A stretch of DNA of 64,000 nucleotides from Eunapius fragilis (GCA_963681505.1 OY811975.1:3654819-3718818), one strand, 5' to 3'; positions 1-11,874 are shown, counted from the stretch's first letter. Made by a program: numbers and translations. The notes: a model not told the origin generated them from the letters alone.

Positions 1-3000
1 TCGCCGTTTAGTACGCAGAAGAAAATAAAAATGAAGAACCCTTGCAACGAGTTAGCAACTGTGAATGCGATCTGGAACGCCTGATCGGCGTTTTTGATTG
101 TCAATGCTCCGAATACCCACGTGAGGCCAAGCAGACAACATATCCCCGAAATGTTTGAAATAAGTTTGACGGTACCGAAATGATTCATCGGTTCCTTCGA
201 TCGTTTGATGAGGTGCTTGACAAGAGTCAGGATCACCACGACGAATATGACGGCATTGAAGGTAAGGACCAGTAGGATAGGTCCCAAAAAAGCAGCAAAA
301 AATACGGGTACATTACTGATGAAACAACTGAGAGGGTTAAGTGTAAAAGCAATACAAGTACAAAAGGAAGGACGTACTATCCTTCAGTTGAGTTATGCCT
401 GACTGCCAGAAGTAAATTTCTATCGATTGTGAGCGGGATAAGCACAGGAACAAACGGGACGGCTGGAGTGTACAAAAGCAGGTCAATATGAACTTAAATG
501 TAATGTCCCAAACGTACCCCAACAGATGATGGAGACAGCAATGATGTAACGTGTGGTGATTCGGGCAAACACAATCACAATTTTCTGGAATAATAGCACG
601 GCCTCCGCCCCCATCCACATCACAGCTGCCAGAGTGAAATAGTGTATCAACACGGACACAGTCACACAGCCTCCAAAGTTCTCTGTCCTGTCAATTCCAA
701 TCACAAACACCAACAGCATGCCAATAAGGGCACAACATAGCTGGATGTGGAACTTGGTAACATCCTTTTGCCTCAGTTTCCTAGAAACGTTACAGATTAT
801 TGACATGATGTCAGTAAGCAGATACACAATATAATACTTTATCATCAGGAGAGTAATAAGTGCTAGTACCAGACCAGACAGGGACAGTGCCACACCAATG
901 TATGAGATGACCTCCAGTGCACCATGAACAACCTTATTCGATTGCTGATTGGGCTGGACCCTTCTTGATATGTCCTATTATTGATATGGCAATAGTTAAT
1001 ATAATGCTCTATCCGCCAGAATCTTACCACAAGGATGGCAAAGTTTGTCAAGTGGAAGCATTTGCACTGAATTTTCGAAATAGCCGAATTGCTTTGATGC
1101 AAATTCGTAACGCATCCGTCTGTAGTCCAGTTGCCTTTGCCACCTGCATGGGAAATAAAACACATGCTGGTTTCTCCCCCTATTCGTCATCCAATTTCGT
1201 TCACTACATCTTATCCCGTCACTTATATACATTTCATACCTGCTGCAAAAAAGTTCCAGCTCACGCAGGAATAGCTAGAATAGTTCTGTGCACAATCATA
1301 TTAAACATAAGTTATATGCTATTATGATAATGAATGTACTACCTTATTTGGTATGGTAAAAATAAGCACAACTGGATCGGTTAGATTGTTTGTCATCCCA
1401 CCAACAACTGTAACACCAATAACAAGAGGTGCCACAATGATGTCATTTAAAACATGATTTGCCAGTGGAAAAAAAGACGCTGTCGTGTATATGGAAATGA
1501 AAATTCCAATGTATGTTACATTAGAGTTAGCTTTTATTGAACGGAACAATGAAGGTGGAAGAGCAACTGAAGCTGTTAACTTAAGAAAATCGGGATCTGT
1601 AGATGTGTTTGTAATTCCTCCTTGTGTACGTTTCTCATCCTCTGTTGAATAGTTCTTTCCCTCAGTGCTCAGTATTTCTAATGAAATCTGAACGCCAGAT
1701 TAAATTAGCACTTAAACTATACAATTTACCTTTTCAGCAATTAATACAGCGTTTTTTTTAACAATTTGAATTTCTATATAGTTTTTCTGCTGAACAAGAT
1801 TAGTAGCAATTATCTCAAAGTTTTCCACCAGTCTGTGAAATAATATAGTTTAAAAGTACATTGCACGTGCAAAATAAGGAATTACACTGGGCCATTTGTG
1901 CTCAAAACAGAGGGTGGCCATGTTTGGATGCTGCTTAACACTGTAACCACATTGATAATGGTCTGATTGAAGAAACAATTATCATCTACAATAACTATAT
2001 GTAGTGTGCAGTATACCTCTGTCTGTATAGGCACTTCTGGTGATGATATGTTGGAGATTTGTGTGATCACATTTGTCACCACAGCCAAGTTAGAAACACT
2101 CTGGTCCACCTCTTGTGTGGCTTGGGATACCAAAGACTGCAGCTGTGTTGTAATGTTTACCATATTAAGGGCTGTAATGGTTTGCTGTGCATGACATAAA
2201 GAAGTCAACATTATGCACTCATTAGCTGTATTGCACAATGATGAAGTTGAACTTAGCTACATTTTGTATGGCAATGTTTAACTCATTGAACTGGCTGGTG
2301 ACAATGGTGGGACACTGTAGGGCATCTTCAGTCCATTTCAGGTCTCCATTACAGAACCTTGTGATGTTCTGACCCACCACTCCATATTGACACATCTGGG
2401 ATATGGTTTCGCCAGTTGCTATTTCAGGCCAACTGTACGTTCCGCGGTCCCCAATGGACGAATTCAGATCACAGCTGCAGAATTCTATTGCTGTAATGCA
2501 AGTACTCTTTAAACTCATTGCTAAAAATAATAACAAAGTATTCATACCAGATAAATGTAGATTGAGAGAGTTTGCAATACGAATTGAAGAAACATTTTTT
2601 ATCATTGAATCCATTGAGTATAAAAATGTTTGGATGTCGAGGTTGAGAAATACAATTATTTTGCATTCAATTCTGCTCCATCCATTGATGATATCATTTC
2701 TGCACCTACAAATTCATGCAAAATTATCATACTGAATGTAGATAGGGTTAGTTGTACCTCTGTACCACAGCACACAACACTACTACATTAGCTGGTGTGA
2801 GTGCTGCACTTGCCATCAGAGTGATACTGTTGTTGGAAAATTGTACCAACTGAAAGAAAGGTATTAATAAAGTACTAATAATTTTTCACTCACTCACCTC
2901 ATCCTGAAACAATGATATAGCCTCATCATTCTGGTGGTTATCAACATTAGTTAGTAAAGATGCCCTGAGGTATGCCACAATGGGTTTAGATGGTGGGACT

Positions 3001-4148
3001 AATGAAGTTAATATACAGTAAATCCATTTACTGTATCATCACAGAGGACCTCACCTGATGGTGTTGTAGCTGTGACAACAGCATCAGGACCACACGCACC
3101 TGCAGTACAGGCACACAGAGATATGGTGTACATGGTATTACTTAACATGTTTTGAAGTAGAATAGTGGATGTATTTGTGACACTGTAAGGGCTTGTTGGA
3201 GAGCCGGTGGGTGGACTGTACATCACCTATGTATTGAATACAATAGTAATATTCCAAAGTAACTCTGTTCTTTACTTACAATGTATCCTGATATTATTCC
3301 ATTACTGCACTTTGGTGGGCTCCATGACACACGTAAGCTGGTGTAGCTAAGGGAACTGACAGTAACATTGAGGGGTGGAGTAGGAGGGGCTTGGAGGGTG
3401 GTGAACGATTGGGGTATGGACACTTTTCCATCACCAACAGCCATATTTGCCAACACGTCAAATGTGTACTCTGTGTAGGGTACTGGAGACATTAATGCAA
3501 CAGATGGATTATTGGTATAGTGGCAAGGTGGTGACATACTAAGCAACATGCTTTGTAGTTCCAAATATCTCTGGTATCCTGGAACTGTGATGTAGTAACT
3601 AAAATTTTGTTCATTTAAACAGCTAACATCTACCAATCTAGGACTGGCAACAGTGATGTTGACAGAGTATGAGGTAATTGTGTAGGTTTTTTCCAAAGGA
3701 CAACTCCATGTGAGATTGGCAGAGGCAGATGTGAGGGCATTAACTGGAACTTCAGGTGGCTGAGGAACCTGAGCATGCACTGTAGATGAACAGTACATTC
3801 AATGAATATCTTTGACAGATACATGTATGCATTTCACACCTCACCATTAAGGGACGAATCAAGAACAGGTTCACTAAATGGCCCAGGTCCTTGACTGGTG
3901 TAGGCTCTCACAGAAATGTTGTATTGAACACATTCCTGCAGTGCACTTAGTACAAGTTGGGTCTGGGCCCCACTTGTATTCATGTAACTGACACCAAGCT
4001 GCCCACTTTGCAGTGGCCAGGTGTACTTAACCTCATAGAGTGTGATGGTGACACAATTATTGATTTTATTACCATTCCAACTGATATTGATGGACGTTGG
4101 GGTGAGGGTGATTGCAGTTACATTGATGGGAGCACCAATGGAAGCTGA
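1..4148 (-). CDS. Adhesion G-protein-coupled receptor, multi-exon, 3' end missing
   Basis: A cell-surface adhesion-class receptor. Reading down the minus strand I see: fibronectin III-like domains (about 4147-3845, 3780-3300, 3290-3040), a linker (3000-2750), a hormone-receptor-like domain (about 2480-2310; WPE, Cys pairs, LKW), a GAIN region (2310-1343), a GPS motif, and a class-B2 7TM domain. The GPS is split over exons 1285-1240 and 1143-1028 (C-x-W, GNWTTDGC, C-K-C-HLTNFA), with predicted autoproteolysis at HL/T. Membrane exons are 974-838, 780-518, 462-378 and 327-1, all with GT/AG borders and matching phases. TM6-TM7 carry the family signatures GLTWVFGAL and NSLQGFFIFIFFC. The C-terminal tail lies beyond position 1, and no convincing start exon was found, so the 5' end may also be incomplete. 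No lesion is visible in the resolved exons. Class is secure; ligand and subfamily are unknown. Confidence 0.9.
781..837 (-). other. 57-nt stop-free, in-frame intron inside the 7TM coding region
   Basis: The reading frame stays open through this segment, but it begins GTATTA and ends TTTCTAG on the minus strand. Removing it joins LLMIK to KLRQKD, which restores the usual short TM1 to intracellular-loop-1 spacing of adhesion receptors. Its length is a multiple of three, so retention would add 19 residues without a frameshift. A second such segment, 54 nt (GTATAC...AATCAG), lies in the GAIN exon near 1965-2020. Confidence 0.65.
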
Positions 4149-4707
4149 GGAAAATGTGTTTGATTCATAAACACACTTCCTTGTACAATGTTATTGCATC
4201 AAATACACATTAGCATTCGATATCACACGTGATAACACACACCTTTGCAAAAAAAAAATTGGATGTTTGCCGGTGGAAACTGCATGGTGATACCAAAGAA
4301 TAATAATTTATCTGTCTGTGGCTTCATAAATAAATTTGCTCATTGTCCTTGTTATTTAGTGATGAACATGATAGTGTTAACTGCTTGTTATTATTGCAGT
4401 GCAGTTCGATTTCAAGCAGATCCTATAATCTGCATAACACGGCAGAGTTTGGAAAACTATGCCATTGATCACTCTATTCATATCTATATATAATTTTATC
4501 TGCTGGCAAACTATTTTATTGTTATGCATGTGCTTACATTTCAGCAGGGCACTTTATATTTGCCTCGGTTCAAACAGCAAGCATATGTCTAAGGGAATCT
4601 AGGATAAAGTCGACGAATGGACAGACTTTGACAATAGTGCATCACTTCCTACAATTATGTATTAGCACCTGCTTATTTATTAATTAAAAGTATTTAAAAA
4701 TATTTCA
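4149..4707. other. AT-rich intergenic stretch, no gene seen
   Basis: This lies upstream of the last resolved exon of the receptor gene. I see no splice-bounded coding segment, TIR or repeat. A distant first exon or promoter of the receptor could be here but cannot be identified. Confidence 0.5.
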
Positions 4708-5029
4708 GTGACATCACCGCTAAACCCCAAAATTGTTTCAGTAGCGGGATTGTCAGCTGGGGCAGCCGCCTTGTCCACTGAAGAGCGAAAGCATACTGAG
4801 AATGACCCCAAATGCAATGCTTTGGGCTGGTATTGTGTACCTCTGGTCACGGAGTCCTATGGTGCTTGGGGAAAGGAAGCCATGGACTCGTTTAAGATGT
4901 TTGCCTCCCGTCTTGCCATCATATCGGGCAAACCAAAGTCAGTTGTGCTCTGACCTGTATAGCAGGCTCAACTTGCATCTGGTGAGGGCAAATGCGACAG
5001 CAATCCTTTCCAGGTGGCTCCCATCTTAA
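4708..5029 (+). pseudogene. C-terminal fragment of a reverse-transcriptase-associated repeat protein
   Basis: The segment opens after a TTTCAG and reads VTSPLNPK, GAAALSTEERKH, ALGWYCVPLV, ESYGAWGKEA, GKPKSVVL, then after a 1-2 nt frameshift near 4950 DLYSRLNLHLVRANATAIL. I recall this block as the C-terminal end of highly repeated RT-bearing proteins in marine invertebrates. The RP(A)D...DVTV pattern expected just upstream in such proteins would fit a restriction-like endonuclease, but that part is absent here. It is a short, frameshifted remnant without its RT domain. The element name is uncertain. Confidence 0.5.
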
Positions 5030-5069
5030 AGTTTATTGAATTGTAGCATGATTTATTAATAATTCATGC

Positions 5070-5429
5070 ATGTTGTTTCTCCTCCTAAATATTTTATTAT
5101 TTGATGATTTTTATTCTTATGCATGCGCATTTGTTTTAAGAATGTATTCACTACGCGCAGAGGAACTGTCGCACCGTAAATGTTTCGGCCGGACCAACCA
5201 TTCCCGGTTGTCGTGGTCCCAGATCCCTCTACAGCAGCTGTGGATAGATTACATCACCACTAAGTCTCGTGGTCAGTGGGCGGTTACGTGCTGGAATTTC
5301 AATCAACGCTACAGCCAGCATTCCAGAACGCTTTATAATTACACGCTTTTTAACTACGCGGGAATGTGCTATGTCAACTATGTAGCTACCTTAGGTGTTC
5401 TCACAATTGAATACCGCACGTTGGCGTAG
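5070..5429 (+). other. 119-codon open frame of unknown origin
   Basis: A stop-free frame that starts 40 nt after the repeat-protein remnant on the same strand. The translation shows a Leu-rich N-terminal stretch and no domain I recognise. No splice sites or start context support it. It may be part of the same decayed repeat or chance. Confidence 0.12.
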
Positions 5430-6965
5430 TCACCTGTCTTCATAAATATTGTGGACAGAAGTAAGTGCAAACTTGGCCCGTCATTAGAAAAATTAAAAAG
5501 ATAACGTATCAAAGTGTTTGCTCTATCCCATTGGTAACATCAGAAAGAAGTCGCAACCTCTGATAAAACTGTAAATCGCCTCATACTGGTGTTTGTATGC
5601 GTACGCTCAGTTGTCCGATCCTGCTTATCGGTGCATGATTGGTCCACTTCTATCGGCATGAATTTTAGCTCTCTACCCCCCCCCCCCCCCCCTCCCTTTT
5701 TTTGCGGCTATATGTAGGACGATCCTTGCACACATGCATGAATGTTACTGAGCATACAGAGGGTCAGCTACTTCTAAGCTCAAAGCCATGCTGCCTTCCA
5801 TCTCTAGCTAGCTACTAACCTTTGTCAGGAAAAAAGAAGTCTCGATCCAGCCGGCTTACAGTGCATGCTTCCCATAGAGATGAGCTGGGTTTATTCTTCT
5901 GAATCATAGATCTGCTTTCAAGACTAGCTCTTAGAGATGGCTGGCTTCCTGTCAACGGTTTCACCAGCTGTGCTTGCAGTGTTGCCTTCACCGTTGAGCA
6001 TGCTCTGTACAGTCCAAAAAGTGGCCACCCATCCATTAGGCATAATGTATGCCAGCATTTCTAAAATCTCTGCCAAAATGCGGTTCAAGTGCATCGAGAA
6101 CCTCGTCTACATGCAGCTTAGCTGCTAAGTCTTACGCGTACATTTTAATTGCACGCGTCACGCAACTTTATGCGTAAATTTGTAGGTGTCTGCTAGAATG
6201 TGATGTAATTTGAGAACTTGAAAAAATGTATTTTCGCTGCCTCGATCCCATGCATATATACACATCCAATATTAAATTTAGTTGAGGAAAAAGAGTTAAC
6301 TAGTATTGGAATACTATAATTAGGATATTTAAAAAGCGATTTGTGAATATGTCTATGGAAAAGACCAAGTCGAACCGACGTATAATTTTTCATGATTATA
6401 TGCATGTATGTTGTTGTAATTCATTAAGGTGAGCACGTTTCATAAGTTTGGAACTGAATGTTGGATGACTTCTTTATGAGATTTTAAGGAGAAAACCAAA
6501 TTAATGTAAATCTGATGTCCTTTGCATAGTGTCATTAGAGATAATAGCGATGATAATCGTTATGGGCCTGGGTAGGATTTTTCAAACATCAGTCACCGAT
6601 TTTTTATCTGTCATCTGCACGGCAAGAGCGTGTTCTGGGGTGGGGGGTGGGGGGTGGGGTGGGAGTGGGGGTGGGGGGGGGGGGGGGGGCGATAGAATCC
6701 AACTGTACCAAGAGTTACATTTACATTTTTTTCTCCACAAAAATGAACATGCTAATTTGAGTATGCATTGATGGGAATGGCTCATTACCCAAGTATTCAA
6801 CGGTCTTCACGGTATTGGCCGTGCATGGGGATCAACTCAGGGAAACACGCTTTTCAACACGCGATCAAAAATGCATGAGCAACATGCACAAGTTAATACT
6901 TACTCTAATAAAAAATGCATGCATGGCCTAACTGGCTAACGTATTGTAGTCTTTTATAAGGTCGT
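5430..6965. other. Intergenic, low-complexity tracts only
   Basis: No gene is supported here. It contains a poly-C/poly-T tract (about 5679-5702) and a G-rich tract (about 6637-6689). Those G tracts create artificial Gly- and Pro-rich frames on the two strands. The rest is AT-rich single-copy-looking DNA. Confidence 0.5.
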
Positions 6966-7724
6966 TTACACTGACTCACCTAGTATATACAGCTCAAAGA
7001 ACTCGATGGCCACATTTTCGGTATCGAGAGGTTCATCCAAACATATCCTAACTTCTAAGTCTTCAGAGATGGGAGTTGCGAGCGTATTGCAGAACCATGG
7101 GAGACTTGGTTGCTCGCAGCACGTAACCTCACCATTATGACATAGCTGTCCATCCCACATTAGGTCAGAGTAATAGAATGCCGTTCTGTTAAAGGCTGAC
7201 AAAGGATTGCCGGACTCGCAGTAGTATTTTGATCCTACAAATGGAGGTGGTGAGGCTCCCCCTGCACATGGACAGACACCCAAATTGATGCTTATTTCTG
7301 TAAGCCCAGCGGCGTATGTGTACACGTGATGTCTGTTTCCAAGCGAACCGTAAGTAATGCTAACCCCATCGACATAGTAAGTTTCCAGACTGGATCCCAA
7401 CCCAGCGTAACTCGCGAAACCGTCAGGTTCTCCAACCTGGTAGCCGCCGAACCTTCCGCAGATCATTTGATAGCTGGCTCCGCAAGTGTTTATACTCACC
7501 GAGTCACAAGGTACACTGTCTTTCTTTCCGCATGAAGGTCTAGGTGATGTAAACGTTTGCCATGAGGAGGGACACCGCTGCGTTGGATCAGACATATTTA
7601 GATATCCGACCTTTGCCCACTGCAGGCCTGGTGTGTAAGGGAGAATAAAGGAAACAGAAAGATCGGCAAACATCACGCTCAGAAGGCAGACGACCAGGTA
7701 GAATGCAGTCGTCATCTTATACAT
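6966..7724 (-). CDS. Secreted Cys-rich protein exon (sponge/cnidarian-type family)
   Basis: A 252-codon frame starting with a signal peptide (Met, then a hydrophobic run of about 18 residues ending near SVSF). The mature part has spaced cysteines and family landmarks I recall from repeated secreted proteins of sponges and cnidarians: W-KVGYLNMSDP-Q-CP, PR-SC-K, CDS, ICGR--GYQ, YYVDGVSITYG, AAGLTE, CPC, PPFVG--Y-CESG, LWDGQ-C, CC, and IEFFELY near the end. The function of the family is unknown to me. Near 6980 the sequence reads CTAG/GTGAGT, a strong splice donor, so the 3' end may splice onward rather than stop at 6966. No frame damage is visible. Confidence 0.75.
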   Translation of the reverse strand: MYKMTTAFYLVVCLLSVMFADLSVSFILPYTPGLQWAKVGYLNMSDPTQRCPSSWQTFTSPRPSCGKKDSVPCDSVSINTCGASYQMICGRFGGYQVGEPDGFASYAGLGSSLETYYVDGVSITYGSLGNRHHVYTYAAGLTEISINLGVCPCAGGASPPPFVGSKYYCESGNPLSAFNRTAFYYSDLMWDGQLCHNGEVTCCEQPSLPWFCNTLATPISEDLEVRICLDEPLDTENVAIEFFELYILGESV

Positions 7725-7902
7725 GTATCACGGCTAGTAGTTTGGTAGGGTAGGGGGGAAGGGGAATTATATATAAAGTTAGTGTGCAAGCATTCACTTA
7801 TATGTAGGCAATGCATGATTTTAATTTTCCGTCCTAATTATGACTGAATTAACCACGCATGCGCACGATGGGCTATGTTGCATCATACGGTGTGTATTAA
7901 TT

Positions 7903-8167
7903 AAACAAGTAGATAAAAACATTCTCTACGAGAAAGGGATTTGCAGGCAATTGGTGGTGTAAAAAAGCAAGGAAACAAGGTCTTATCAGAAGGGAAAATG
8001 TAATAGTCCTATATTTGTAGGCATATATTGTTTCTGTGCTAAATATAGAACTATTACATTTTCCCTTCTGATAAGACCTTGTTTCCTTGCTTTTTACACC
8101 ACCGATTGCCTGCAAATCCTATATCCCTGCAACTTTCTCGTAGAGAATGTTTTTATTTACTTGTTTC
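7903..8167. mobile_element. Long-hairpin MITE, copy 1
   Basis: About 265 bp forming an almost complete palindrome. The left arm starts AAACAAGTAGATAAAAAC and the right arm ends GTTTTTATTTACTTGTTT; the arms match over about 115-120 nt with small gaps. It has no coding capacity. The outer 35 bp and an internal block (GGTGTAAAAAGC-GGAAACAAG) recur in the element at 25221-25521, so this is a family. I could not fix a target duplication. Confidence 0.85.
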
Positions 8168-8411
8168 ATTGATTTTTTTTGTAGGCCGATTCTAAAACGT
8201 CGTCTCGAACTTCATTGACAAGGTATCTCGCACGTCTTTTCGCTCGTTCCTTTTTCTCTGATGTGAAAGCATTTTGATAAAAACTACTTCACTAACAAAA
8301 ACGTTTCACACCAAACGACGATTGAATCACCAAAGAGTTTTCTCTAGTTGTGTGCTATTTATACTATATACCGTAATTACGTCACACAAGATATCTCAAT
8401 TTTGCAGTAAC

Positions 8412-9270
8412 CAGAGATAATATATAGAGGGATTGCAAACGAATCACGTGCGCCATAGACTTTAGCAATTTTAGCGCGCCCTATCCTTGCACGCGTGAAT
8501 CACACCTACATTGACCAAAAAAGGGGGCGGAATTGTAGGCTTGAATTGAAGTCTTGAATGTCACAAGGTAAAGAAACATACCTTCTCAAGTTTTAAAAAA
8601 GTAGTCGATAGACGATCCATTAAAGATTCATTGAAAACTTATAGATCAGATTTTGAGCCATTTTTTAACCGAAAAAGAAAAAAAAAATGGCCATTTTTTT
8701 ACTTTGCGGGGAGAATCCGGCGATCTAGAAGAACTGTTCTCGTGTATTCAATGCTCATAGTCTAGTATGTGCCTACCGCTATGTTGTTTGCGTATAGCAT
8801 CTTCAGAAACCTCGCTGTGATGCTTTGGGTACCCTTACTCTTGCGGGGAGCCACGGCTTTTTGTAACGATGGTGGCTGGTTTTGATATATTATTTTGATA
8901 GAGCTATGTTGGTTGTGTGCCTAGCCCATGTTTTTAAAAGTTAAATCACGTTCCAATCGTTCTGTACATTTCTTCAAATGTGATGGGTGGAAGTAAATTG
9001 AGGTTTCGGCACATTAAGAACGCGAGGAAAAGGGGGAGTTTGGTCGTGGCGCTCAAGTATATGTACCTGTTACAGATGGCCTAACCTTGTCCGTGCCTGT
9101 TCCAGAGGTTATATCTGTACAACCTTCTATACGTGTCTGTTGTATAAAAATTCTAAGTGCTATTATACTTGCACATGTATTTGAACCGCTTGTAAGGATT
9201 CGTTTGAGGATTGCGCGCGTGAATTAGTGTTGATTGGCCCCGTTTCCAATCCCTCTATATATTATCTCTG
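8412..9270. mobile_element. Non-coding TIR element, about 0.86 kb
   Basis: The left end reads CAGAGATAATATATAGAGGG and the right end is its reverse complement, followed on both sides by ATTG(C/G)AAACG. The arms therefore match over about 30 bp with one mismatch and then diverge. No ORF longer than chance lies inside. No target duplication was recognised, so the superfamily is undetermined. Confidence 0.7.
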
Positions 9271-9801
9271 TATAGAACTATGAAGTTGTCTAAACAGTGC
9301 TGTCAGACTCACGTTTTCCGTTCAAATTATAAACATGAGCTAGACTAGAATACGGCAAGATGTGGCAAGGAGGACAACGAACGAACGCAGCCGTATTTAC
9401 ATCATATTCTTTAAGCATCTAACTTCCCGCTAGCTGGAAAGTGAAGTTTCATCAGTACTAGTAGCCATGAAATTTAGGATTTTTCGTACGCGTCTTCGTA
9501 TTTATTTCATCGTGGCAAATTCCACAAAACGTGCATAAAAATCATGCGATGCATATCGTACTCTCCCTAGATGATGTCTCATAAAATAAAAAAATATTTT
9601 CATTGGTCAAAACAATAAAGATGATATTGTGCCCTAATAATCAAGAAGATAACTACATCAAAAAAGTAGTATCCATGATATACTTGATATAGTGTGGCTA
9701 TATCGTGGGTCCCCAGTAGATAGCCACACTGGATGAGGCCTTGGTAAGTGGGTGGAGGGACCCAGAATGGGAGGGTAGAGATGTGAGAATCAAACACTCA
9801 C
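9271..9801. other. Intergenic, nothing supported
   Basis: AT-rich sequence between a TIR element and a possible minus-strand exon. I see no repeats or coding signal. Confidence 0.5.
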
Positions 9802-10185
9802 AGCAGGTCCGGTCCATCCCTTCACTTTCATGCTGTCCAGCCCTCTCAGCCATCCGTACTGGTACCTGGAGGTGATCTGTAAGGGAGCGAAGTGGCATTA
9901 TGCAATGAGGGGCAATAAATGAGAGTAAGTGTTAGCCAGATACCTGTGCAGTAAGACTTCCCCTCCTCCCAAAACACACCAAAGCCATGCTTTGTCCACT
10001 CTGAACACATCTATCTCCATCTCCTCATCACTTCCCACCCCTCACCCCTTCACATCCCTCCCACCCCTCACACATCCTTCAACCTCCTCACCCTTCCCAC
10101 CCCTCACCAACAGCTCCTTCTCATGACTCTCCTCTAGGGCCTTCTATGCCATCTGAAGCTCCTCCTTCTTGCGAGCATGACTTTC
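9802..10185 (-). pseudogene. Two possible exons of a coiled-coil gene fragment
   Basis: Exon-like block 10185-10108 follows TTTCAG and precedes a GTGAGG donor. It would encode a charged coiled-coil stretch (ARKKEELQMA, then ALEESHEKELL) but has an in-frame TAG near its middle. Exon-like block 9876-9802 is bounded by TTACAG and GTGAGTG, is exactly 25 codons, and reads ITSRYQYGWLRGLD onward. The splice borders are good but the gene is not recognised, and the link between the blocks is inferred. Confidence 0.25.
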
Positions 10186-10400
10186 CTGAAACCATGGCAA
10201 CAACAGCGATGATCAACACTGTACCGATGAAATGGGCCAAAAGGCTAGAAGGATTTTGTCTTTGAACTTAATATCTCTAATCTGGTCACTCACGTCCCCC
10301 ATGTTTAGAGGTTATCAAACACTAGGCAAATGCTGACCATTCACACTTTCCCAATACCCCAATAGTCTCTTCTCTCCTCTCCTCTCGCCATCGCGATAAA

Positions 10401-10530
10401 GAGATAAGTGATCCGTTTCTCCGTTGTCCCTCCAGACGCTTGTGAAGTTTTATTAACGACTTCATCAACCCTCAATCCATAGATATTAGACTGAAATATC
10501 TATGATTGAACCTGCTGCCGCAGGTTCAGA
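10401..10530. repeat. Dispersed repeat with GAACCTGC hairpin, copy 1
   Basis: It begins GAGATAAGTGATCCGTTTCT and ends with the hairpin GAACCTGC-TGCC-GCAGGTTC. The same start, spacing and hairpin recur at 28732-28842. The family is unknown; possibly a SINE or MITE fragment. Confidence 0.6.
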
Positions 10531-10547
10531 TTAATTTTGTTCAGCTC

Positions 10548-10690
10548 ACGTGACGCGATACTTTGAATTGGTGAGTACATGTAGATTGCGGTTGTGTTTG
10601 CTCGTATGAAGTGCTTTTGCTTGGGTAACTTTCGTATTGGGGTTTGTGTACGTACGGAAGCTAGGAAGCATGACCGCCAGGGCAGTGGCG
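10548..10690. repeat. Diverged copy of a roughly 140-bp local repeat
   Basis: It shares an ordered series of blocks (GTGAGTACATGTAGAT, GGTTGTGTTTGCTCG, GGGTAAC, GGGGTTTGTG, GGAAGCTAGGA, CCGCCAGGG) with two adjacent copies at 11875-12183. It ends at G-homopolymer tracts (10697-10721 and 10756-10778). Confidence 0.6.
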
Positions 10691-11146
10691 GCGGAAGGGG
10701 GGGAGGGGGGGGGGGGGGGGGCTGGAGGGTCTCGAGCCCCCCCAATAATGACATAGGGGGGGGGGGGGGGGGGGGGGGCTCAGCCCCTCCTAAATAATAA
10801 CCGGTATAGAACAATTGTTATTCCTTGCCCGCGAGCTAGATTGCTCGCGTATACCGTTACCGTTCGCCTGTGCCCGCGCATTTATATAATGACATCCAGA
10901 AAAGTCACCGTAGGCGACCGCTCGATGGGGAAAAGGGGGGGCCCCCTCTCAACTAGCTAAATAATATTCATAGAGCTAGTTTTCTTGAATCGTATGAGTT
11001 CTTTCGTGCATAAATATAATTAGGGCATCGAAAGCTTCCACAATTCGCGCGGGAGGGCACACCTCCCCCCCCCACCCCATTAGCGTGCTTGACAATGTGA
11101 AGCGAAGGCTGTCCCGATTGATTGTTAACTGTATGCCGTATGCTAA
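10691..11146. other. G-tract region, no gene
   Basis: Two G homopolymers and a C tract near 11062-11080 dominate. Long Pro- or Gly-rich frames here come from the homopolymers and are not accepted as genes. Confidence 0.5.
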
Positions 11147-11432
11147 GGGGGCTTGTCCAAACTATGTTTGGAAAAATTAGCGTCATTGTGACGTTAGGAA
11201 AAATTTTATTGTCTGCAAGTATTGTTTTATAATACGGAACATCTAGTTAGCTGCATGCAGCGTTGACACCAGTGGCAGCAGTTACGTCTATTCAGACTAC
11301 ACTGCACATTGAGTAATGTTTCATGCTACTAATCTAACAAAAACGCTATGACGCTTAGAGGGGGGGGGGGGGGTTAATATGTTAACGTCACAATGACGCT
11401 AATTTTTCCAAACATAGTTTGGACAAGCCCCC
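11147..11432. mobile_element. Harbinger-like MITE with TAA target duplication
   Basis: The element is 286 bp. The left arm 11147-11196 and right arm 11383-11432 are essentially perfect inverted repeats of 50 bp, starting GGGGGCTTGTCCAAACTATG. TAA flanks both sides (11144-11146 and 11433-11435). Three-base TAA/TTA duplications are typical of PIF/Harbinger insertions; the assignment rests on this and the G-rich terminus. There is no coding sequence. Confidence 0.85.
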
Positions 11433-11874
11433 TAACAGTACAGATAGATTGTAATGGGTTGGGGAGTTCTTATTCCTCCCGCCCCCGGCAGACAAAAGGA
11501 ATACTGTGAACAAATGCTCTCTTTGAAGTCATGTATTTAATAATCCTCGCTTTTAGAGCCCCCCCAATCTTATGCAGGGTGCCGCGGACATGCCATAGGG
11601 GACCCCCTAGGAGATGCGGGGAATCTTCTGTTGTACACTAGTTCTGGGTTCTGGTACCTATTTTAAAAATCAGTCACCACTGGTGGGGGCGGGGGGCTGA
11701 CGCAAAGAGATTTATCTATGGAGGTAAATAAGTGATGTGTCTGTGGTTGGCTTTGCTAGGTCATGTGTTCCCGTTTGGTGATAACTGGTTCTTTTTTACA
11801 GCTCGATCTCGATCCTTCGTGTCTTGTCACCAACAATTACTGGTTTCTCTAATTCCATATCACGTGACGTGTGT
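11433..11874. other. Intergenic, C- and G-rich patches
   Basis: No coding support. A short block, GGTGCCGCGGACAT, near 11580 recurs near 12170, so this may be part of the neighbouring repeat family. Confidence 0.4.

Noticed and set aside
6529..6800. Overlapping Gly-rich and Pro-rich frames
   Set aside because: Same cause: a G-rich tract at 6637-6689 read from either strand.
10500..10814. Pro-rich and Gly-rich open frames on both strands
   Set aside because: Produced by poly-G/poly-C tracts; no start context, splice sites or conserved segment outside the homopolymers.
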